DNA of 11,110 nucleotides from Pseudomonadota bacterium (GTDB lineage Bacteria; Pseudomonadota; Gammaproteobacteria; Xanthomonadales; Rhodanobacteraceae). Both the position numbers and the translations under genes were made by a program. Positions within the stretch are counted from its first letter, which is position 1. Every line of letters begins with the position of its first letter. Shown here in pieces: positions 6,842-11,110 of this stretch. The stretch lies in the NCBI GenBank assembly GCA_025351555.1, contig JANXVS010000419.1:1-11110 (forward strand), in the 5' to 3' direction. The notes beneath the pieces are model-generated. The model was not told the DNA's origin. It did not search any database and was given only the letters and a program-made list of their open reading frames with translations.

Positions 6842-8857
6842 CTACCAAACCTCGCAACGATCCTTGCCCTGCCGCACCATCGGCGCATCCGCCTTGCACT
6901 GGAATGCTTGCTGGAACGCCGGCAGATTCGACAGCGGACCGTTCACGCGATACTTGGCAATCGGGTGCGGATCGCCCTGCACCATGGTGCGCTGGGTTTC
7001 AGGCCGTATCTGGTCGCCGCGCCACTGCCCCCAGGCGATGAAGAATTGCTGTTCGGGCGTAAAGCCATCGATGGTCGCTTCCGCCGGCTTGCCTTCGCGC
7101 GACTTCTTGTACGCAAGATAAGCGAGCTTCGCGCCGCCGAGATCGCCGATGGATTCACCGAGCACCAGCTTGCCGTTGTGATGGATGCCAGGTTCGATGA
7201 AGTAACTCTCGAACTGGTTCACCACGCACTGGCCTCGCGCCTGGAATTTTTCCTTGTCTGCGGGCGTCCACCAGTTACTCAACTTGCCTTGGGCATCGAA
7301 CTGCGCACCCTGGTCGTCGAAGCCATGGCTGATCTCGTGGCCGATGACCACGCCAATCGCGCCGTAGTTCACTGCGTCAGTCGCACCCACGTCGAACGCG
7401 GGCGGCTGCAGGATGCCGGCCGGGAACACAATCTCGTTGAGGAACGGGTTGTAGTACGCGTTGGACGTTGGCGGCGTCATGCCCCAGCGGCCGCGGTCGA
7501 CGGGTTTGCCAATCTGCGTGCGCCCATCCGTCACGTTCCAGCGCGAGGCCGCGACCACGTCATCCCAATAGGAATCGCGCCCAACCACCACGCCAGCGTA
7601 ATCCTTCCACTTGTCCGGATAGCCGATCTTCGGATTGAAGGTGGATAGCTTCTCCAATGCCTTCTGTTTCGTTTCGTCGCCCATCCAGTCCAGACCTTGG
7701 ATCGTATCCTTCATCGCCGACAGGATGTTCTTGACCATGTCCTGCATGCGCGCCTTGGCCTCGGGTGGAAAGTATTTTTCCACGTACTTGCGGCCGAGGG
7801 CTTCACCGAGCTGAGTATCGGTGGCTTCGGCACAGCGCTTCCAACGCGGCTTCATCTCGGTCGCGCCGGTCAAGAATTTGTTGAACGCGAAGTTCTCCTC
7901 CACAAATTCTTTTGCCAGCGAGTCCGCCGCCGCGTTCAGCACCTGCCACTCCAGGTACGTTTTCCATTGTGTGACTGGCGTGGATTTGAGTTCGTTTTCG
8001 ATCGCCTGCAAAAACTTCGGCTGGGTCACGTTGACGTCGTTGCGCGGCATCTTTGCTGCATCGAAATAGGCAGTCCAGCCAAAATCCGGAGTGAGCTTGG
8101 TCAAATCGGCGAACTTGGTCTTGTGATCCTGCTGGCTCGGATCGCGCAGCGCCACGTTATCGAGCGAGGCTTCGGCCAGGCGTTTCTCGAATGCGAATAC
8201 CGTTGCTGAATCCTGCTTGGCCGTTGCGGGCTTTGCACCCGCCAACTCGAACATCTTCGTCACATGCACCGCGTATTTTTTGCGTGCCTCAACGAAGCGC
8301 GCCTCAGGCTTGAGGTAGTAATCGCGATCCGGCATTCCCAATCCGCCCGCACTCAAGTGCGCGATCACCTGGGTCGGGTCATGCAGATCCTGCGCCGCGT
8401 AAAGGCCAAATGGCACGGCAATACCCAAGTCATGTAGATGGCCAATCGTCCGTTGCACATCCTCCTTGATCTTGAATGAACGAACTTCATCCAGCAGCGG
8501 TTGCACTGGCTTCGCACCCAGTTTGTTCACCTGGGTTTCGTCCATGCATGCGGCGTAGAAATCACCCGACAGTTGATCCGGGCTGCCCGCAGGCGAGTTT
8601 TTCAGCGCCGCCATTTCGGTCAGGATGTCGCGCACATGTTCCTTGTTGACCTCGCCGGATTCCCAGCGCTTGCTCCAGCGATCCATATAATCCGGGATCG
8701 CATGGTTCGCGCGCCAGGTGCCGTTGGCGAATTCGAAGAAATCCGTGCAGGCGGCGGCGCTGCGGTTGATGTCGCTCGCATCGATGCCGTGCGCGGCGTA
8801 AGCCGAACCGGTGATGCTGGCGAGAGTGATGGCGAGAGTGATGCGGTTGATGCGCAT
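6842..8857 (-). CDS. Exported M13-family zinc metallopeptidase (neprilysin-like)
   Basis: 671 residues, full length for M13. The signal peptide MRINRITLAITLASITGSAYA (cleavage after AYA, 21) points to export; no lipobox is seen. The N-terminal M13 domain begins DFFEFANGTW (39-48). The catalytic half has NAYYNP (466-471), the zinc motif HEISH (507-511) in VIGHEISHGFDDQGAQFD, and the third ligand E568 with D572 in GESIGDLGG (families usually have ENIAD). HPIAKYRVNGPLSN (631-644) carries the substrate-binding Arg, and the end is the typical CEVW. It should cleave oligopeptides in the periplasm or outside the cell; the substrate is unknown. No clear Shine-Dalgarno precedes ATG 8857, although the signal peptide starts there naturally. 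It is monocistronic, downstream of tRNA-Gln and its terminator. Confidence 0.95.
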   Translation of the reverse strand: MRINRITLAITLASITGSAYAAHGIDASDINRSAAACTDFFEFANGTWRANHAIPDYMDRWSKRWESGEVNKEHVRDILTEMAALKNSPAGSPDQLSGDFYAACMDETQVNKLGAKPVQPLLDEVRSFKIKEDVQRTIGHLHDLGIAVPFGLYAAQDLHDPTQVIAHLSAGGLGMPDRDYYLKPEARFVEARKKYAVHVTKMFELAGAKPATAKQDSATVFAFEKRLAEASLDNVALRDPSQQDHKTKFADLTKLTPDFGWTAYFDAAKMPRNDVNVTQPKFLQAIENELKSTPVTQWKTYLEWQVLNAAADSLAKEFVEENFAFNKFLTGATEMKPRWKRCAEATDTQLGEALGRKYVEKYFPPEAKARMQDMVKNILSAMKDTIQGLDWMGDETKQKALEKLSTFNPKIGYPDKWKDYAGVVVGRDSYWDDVVAASRWNVTDGRTQIGKPVDRGRWGMTPPTSNAYYNPFLNEIVFPAGILQPPAFDVGATDAVNYGAIGVVIGHEISHGFDDQGAQFDAQGKLSNWWTPADKEKFQARGQCVVNQFESYFIEPGIHHNGKLVLGESIGDLGGAKLAYLAYKKSREGKPAEATIDGFTPEQQFFIAWGQWRGDQIRPETQRTMVQGDPHPIAKYRVNGPLSNLPAFQQAFQCKADAPMVRQGKDRCEVW

Positions 8858-8949
8858 GGCGGTGGTGCTCAGGTGGTGATTGACCTCAAGAGCATAGCCA
8901 AAGCCACATCACCGCGACATGGGCCGAACGGCACTCCCGCAGCACAAAC

Positions 8950-8978
8950 AAAAAACCCACCGCGAGGGTGGGCTTTTT
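8950..8978 (-). terminator. Intrinsic terminator after tRNA-Gln
   Basis: CCCACC (8956-8961) and GGTGGG (8967-8972) form a 6-bp GC stem with a 5-nt loop. On the minus strand the stem is followed by six T (complement of the A run 8950-8955), beginning 12 bp after the tRNA 3' end. The plus strand also has a T5 after the stem (8974-8978), so it could work both ways, but no plus-strand gene ends here. It separates the tRNA from the M13 peptidase. Confidence 0.85.
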
Positions 8979-8984
8979 GCTTAT

Positions 8985-9058
8985 TGGCTGGGGGACTAGG
9001 GCTCGAACCTAGATTAACGGTGTCAGAGACCGTTGTCCTACCATTAGACGATCCCCCA
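8985..9058 (-). tRNA. tRNA-Gln (anticodon CTG)
   Basis: 74 nt including an encoded CCA. The acceptor TGGGGGA (9058-9052) pairs with TCCCCCA, giving the weak U1-A72 pair that is a glutaminyl-tRNA identity feature; G73 precedes CCA. The D arm is GTCT/GGAC around AATGGTA. The anticodon stem ACGGT/ACCGT holds loop CTCTGAC with CTG at positions 34-36, reading CAG codons. The T arm CTAGG/CCTAG holds loop TTCGAGC. All stems pair (one G-U in the D stem). It lies 83 bp downstream of rpsI on the same strand and is closed by a terminator. Confidence 0.96.
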
Positions 9059-9106
9059 ATTGGGCAGGATCGTATCTCTGACTTCGCAACGATCCAGTGA
9101 CGCTGC

Positions 9107-9129
9107 ACTGCGACCCGTGGGGCCGCAGT
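9107..9129 (-). terminator. Strong 3' hairpin after rpsI
   Basis: Ten-base arms (9107-9116 and 9120-9129) with a 3-nt loop pair completely on the minus strand, including one G-U pair. It lies 12 bp past the rpsI stop. No T tract follows, so it may be a 3'-end stabiliser, a Rho-assisted end or a processing site between the rplM-rpsI mRNA and tRNA-Gln rather than a full intrinsic terminator. Confidence 0.55.
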
Positions 9130-9141
9130 ACAAATATACAA

Positions 9142-9537
9142 TTAACGCTTGGAGAACTGGGTAGCGCGGCGGGCTTTGTGCAGGCCGACCTTCTTGCGCT
9201 CGACTTCGCGTGCATCGCGGGTCATGAAACCGGCTTTGCGCAGCGGACTTTTCAGCGCCTCGTCGTATTCGACCAGCGCGCGGGCGATACCCAGACGGAT
9301 GGCGCCGGCCTGGCCGGTATTGCCGCCGCCTTCGACGGTGACCATGATGTCGAACTTCTCGCCCATCTTGGTCAACTCGAGCGGCTGGCGCACGATCATG
9401 CGCGAAGTTTCACGGCCGAAGAACTGGTCGAGCTGCTTGCCGTTGACGACGATCGCACCCTTGCCCGGGCGCAGGAACACCCGCGCGGCGGAGGATTTGC
9501 GACGGCCGGTACCGTAATTCTGTTGAGTCGTTGCCAT
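9142..9537 (-). CDS. rpsI: 30S ribosomal protein S9
   Basis: 131 residues (E. coli S9 is 130). Family landmarks: [20 protein letters not shown] (8-27), the central [23 protein letters not shown] (67-89), [33 protein letters not shown] (99-131). The C-terminal SKR tail is the one that reaches the P-site tRNA anticodon stem on the 30S subunit. I chose ATG 9537 because the conserved MA(T/E)xQxYGTGRRK start lies there; a longer in-frame reading upstream overlaps rplM. It begins one base after the rplM stop, so the two are co-transcribed and probably translationally coupled; GGA about eight bases upstream is a weak Shine-Dalgarno inside the end of rplM. Confidence 0.98.
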   Translation of the reverse strand: MATTQQNYGTGRRKSSAARVFLRPGKGAIVVNGKQLDQFFGRETSRMIVRQPLELTKMGEKFDIMVTVEGGGNTGQAGAIRLGIARALVEYDEALKSPLRKAGFMTRDAREVERKKVGLHKARRATQFSKR

Positions 9538-9538
9538 A

Positions 9539-9967
9539 TTAAACGTCCAATACTTGCGGCTGCTGGGCGGTGTGCGGGTGGTTCGGGCCTGCGTACACTT
9601 TGAGCTTGCGGTACATGGCACGACCCAGCGGATTCTTCGGCAGCATGCCCTTGACCGCGATCTCGATGACGCGTTCCGGATGCTGGGCAAGCAGATCTTT
9701 CAGCGCGATCGACTTGATATTGCCGATGTAGCCGGTCACATGGTGATAGATCTTGTCGTCCATCTTCTTGCCGGTGACGGCGATCTTCTCGGCATTGACG
9801 ACGACGAGATAGTCACCCGTATCGCAGTGCGGCGTGTAGATCGGTTTATGTTTGCCGCGCAGACGGCGCGCGAGTTCGGTCGCCAGGCGACCCAGCGTCT
9901 TGTTGCTGGCGTCGACGATGAACCAGTCGCGCTTAACCGTCTCAGCCTTGGCGCTGATCGTATTCAT
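9539..9967 (-). CDS. rplM: 50S ribosomal protein L13
   Basis: 142 residues, the same length as E. coli L13. Conserved landmarks include [54 protein letters not shown] (about 15-68), the [31 protein letters not shown] block (about 97-127), and the closing [10 protein letters not shown]13 is an early-assembly protein binding 23S rRNA. I chose ATG 9967 from the family start (M-T/N-xxAKxxTVxRDW); the in-frame extension upstream lies in the promoter region. It is the first gene of rplM-rpsI, with a probable sigma70 promoter about 50 bp upstream. Confidence 0.98.
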   Translation of the reverse strand: MNTISAKAETVKRDWFIVDASNKTLGRLATELARRLRGKHKPIYTPHCDTGDYLVVVNAEKIAVTGKKMDDKIYHHVTGYIGNIKSIALKDLLAQHPERVIEIAVKGMLPKNPLGRAMYRKLKVYAGPNHPHTAQQPQVLDV

Positions 9968-10016
9968 TGGGAAACCCTGTGCCGAATGGGCATGGAAGTG
10001 GAACGAAAGACTGCCA

Positions 10017-10045
10017 AGAATATCGGAAGGCAGTGCGTGGTGCAA
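10017..10045 (-). promoter_or_regulatory. Probable sigma70 promoter of rplM-rpsI
   Basis: On the minus strand TTGCAC (10045-10040) and TATTCT (10022-10017) are 17 bp apart, giving a transcript start near 10010 and a 5' UTR of about 43 nt before the rplM ATG. Spacing and position are good; the -35 is a partial match. I saw no clear L13 autoregulatory structure. Confidence 0.55.
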
Positions 10046-10091
10046 GTCCGGGCGGCCTCCAAAACGCCGTGATGCCGCCTCCGAACGAGGC

Positions 10092-10120
10092 TTGACGCCA
10101 CGCATGGCGGGGCCGACAGT
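10092..10120 (+). promoter_or_regulatory. Possible promoter of the epimerase-like gene
   Basis: TTGACG (10092-10097) is a near-consensus -35. At 17 bp spacing the -10 would be GACAGT (10115-10120), a poor match. The start codon follows 26 bp later without a clear Shine-Dalgarno. This is a weak candidate, supported mainly by its position in the 179-bp divergent gap. Confidence 0.3.
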
Positions 10121-10146
10121 GGCCGATCATCCACTGTTGCGAATCT

Positions 10147-10977
10147 ATGTCCATTGTACTGGTCTTCGGCGCCAGCGGCTCGGTCGGGCGCTTTCTGCTG
10201 CCGCAGCTTCAGCCGCAGCATCGCGTGATCGCGGTGAGTCGCACATCGCGCGCGGCGGGCTGGATCGCAGGCGACCTGAATGACCAATCCATTGCATGGC
10301 CGCAGGCAGAAATAGCGATCAGCGTCGGGCCACTGGATGCCTTTGCCGCCTGGCTGCAGCGATATCCGGCAACGACCCTGCGCCGGGTGATCGCGCTGAG
10401 TTCCATGAGCGCCGAGAGCAAGCGTGAGTCGGCCGATCCACACGAACGCGCCTTGGCCGAATGCCTACGTGTGGCGGAATCGCTGGTCATCCGTATAGCA
10501 GTTCAGCGCGAAATCGCGTGCACGGTGTTCCGACCGACCCTGATTTATGGCGCCGGCACGGATCGCAGCCTGGCTCCGATCGCCCGTTTTGCCCGGCGCT
10601 GGCGGATCTTGCCCGTACCGTTGGGCGCCCGCGGCTTGCGCCAGCCCGTGCATGCGCAGGATCTGGCCGGCGCCTGCGCCGCTGTAATGTCCAACTCCGC
10701 CACGTTCGGCAAGATCTATGCACTCGGCGGCGGCGAACGTCTTTGCTTCAATGCGATGCTGATGCGTCTGCGCGATGCTGTGCCGGGCTTCGTTGTGCCG
10801 CTGCCGTTGCCGTTGATCGCGTTGCGGCTGGCGGCACGTTGGCAACACGGCTCACTCTTCAGCGCATCAGCCGTAGCGCGCCTGCGCGAGTCCTTGATCG
10901 CCGACAACGCCGATGCCGCTGGCGACTTCGGTTATGCGCCGGTCGTTTTCATCGCCCGCGATGTGTTGTCGAGCTGA
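10147..10977 (+). CDS. NAD(P)-binding epimerase-like SDR
   Basis: 276 residues of the atypical/extended SDR type. The Rossmann loop VFGASGSVG (6-14) is intact at the N-terminus. VIALSSMSAESKRES (81-95) holds the catalytic-Ser strand, FRPTLIYGAGTDR (128-140) is the epimerase-like RPxxIYG motif, and GLRQPVHAQDLAGA (163-176) matches the common VHxxDLA motif. No canonical YxxxK is visible where expected; that region reads ERALAECLRVAESL (100-113). The reaction cannot be predicted: it could be an epimerase, a reductase or a non-catalytic NAD(P) sensor. Downstream of about residue 215 a hydrophobic stretch (FVVPLPLPLIALRLAA) could be amphipathic or membrane-associated. It is divergent from rplM, apparently monocistronic, with no terminator seen after it. 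ATG 10147 directly precedes the Rossmann strand, so the start is likely right. Confidence 0.88.
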   Translation: MSIVLVFGASGSVGRFLLPQLQPQHRVIAVSRTSRAAGWIAGDLNDQSIAWPQAEIAISVGPLDAFAAWLQRYPATTLRRVIALSSMSAESKRESADPHERALAECLRVAESLVIRIAVQREIACTVFRPTLIYGAGTDRSLAPIARFARRWRILPVPLGARGLRQPVHAQDLAGACAAVMSNSATFGKIYALGGGERLCFNAMLMRLRDAVPGFVVPLPLPLIALRLAARWQHGSLFSASAVARLRESLIADNADAAGDFGYAPVVFIARDVLSS

Positions 10978-11072
10978 TTTGCGAAAAAATATACCTGATT
11001 AGCTTCGTTCCTCAGCCAGCGGTCGCGTGATTTGAGACGGCTGCGGGAGATGGTAGCACCCACATTCGGTAT

Positions 11073-11110
11073 GGAGGTGGGTCATGGGGATGAACCAAGT
11101 ACAGTTCCAG
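11073..11110 (+). mobile_element. Probable start of an IS1595-family transposase gene (cut by window edge)
   Basis: ATG 11084 opens nine codons, MGMNQVQFQ, before the window ends; GGAGGT (11073-11078) is a strong Shine-Dalgarno five bases before it. The M-x-MN-x-VQFQ start recalls IS1595-type (ISXo2-like) transposases of Xanthomonads, which I know from memory, not from a search. If so, the left end of the element lies in the 106 bp after the epimerase stop; I cannot define its terminal inverted repeat or target duplication. Nine residues are little evidence, so another gene is possible. Confidence 0.5.

Noticed and set aside
6908..7648. Long plus-strand open frame (246 codons) opposite the M13 peptidase
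   Set aside because: It is wholly antisense to a convincing full-length metallopeptidase and has no recognisable motifs; long antisense frames are expected at this GC content.
8819..8842. Tandem 12-nt repeat (ATCACTCTCGCC twice on the minus strand) in the peptidase signal peptide
   Set aside because: It only encodes the repeated ITLA of the hydrophobic core; two copies are too few to call a repeat element, although slippage here could vary signal-peptide length.
10111..10126. Direct repeat GGCCGA twice, 10 bp apart, before the epimerase-like gene
   Set aside because: The hexamer is too short and GC-rich to separate from chance in this genome.
1..11110. CRISPR array, prophage, toxin-antitoxin or defence island
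   Set aside because: No regularly spaced repeats, phage genes or paired small genes were seen; apart from the edge elements the content is housekeeping.

Overview
The window looks like a chromosomal housekeeping segment of a GC-rich gammaproteobacterium, most likely Xanthomonadales/Lysobacterales (Rhodanobacteraceae or Xanthomonadaceae). I infer this from S21, L13, S9 and FolB sequences close to E. coli, from a PTR1-type pteridine reductase beside folK-folB, from an Xanthomonad-style M13 peptidase, and from what looks like the start of an IS1595-type transposase at the right edge. The taxonomic call is inference from protein character, not a database result.

Layout. 1-1926 (-): N-terminal 642 residues of a large secreted protein whose 3' end lies beyond the left edge; the frame is open throughout. 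2091-3227 (-): MidA/NDUFAF7-type SAM methyltransferase, divergent from 3296-4045 (+), a pteridine-reductase-like SDR. 4056-5982 (-): tightly packed tsaD-folB-folK, with folB and folK overlapping by 4 nt and convergent with the SDR at 10 bp spacing. 6038-6783 (+): rpsU and a GatB/YqeY-domain gene, divergent from tsaD, with a likely sigma70 promoter upstream and a hairpin between the two. 6842-8857 (-): exported M13 zinc metallopeptidase. 8985-9058 (-): tRNA-Gln(CTG) followed by an intrinsic terminator. 9142-9967 (-): rplM-rpsI operon with a recognisable promoter. 10147-10977 (+): atypical NAD(P)-binding epimerase-like SDR. 11084-11110 (+): first nine codons of a probable IS1595-family transposase.

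How the genes relate. The 3.3-4.9 kb block groups three pterin/folate functions: FolB makes and cleaves the dihydroneopterin side chain, FolK pyrophosphorylates the product, and the SDR probably reduces a dihydropterin. TsaD (tRNA t6A synthesis), S21, S9, L13 and tRNA-Gln are all translation functions. rpsU-yqeY is the start of the classical macromolecular-synthesis operon, but dnaG and rpoD do not follow here. I found no defence system, CRISPR array, phage region or clearly new multi-gene system. The most uncertain elements are the truncated secreted protein at the left edge and the element beginning at the right edge. No gap between genes exceeds 300 bp.
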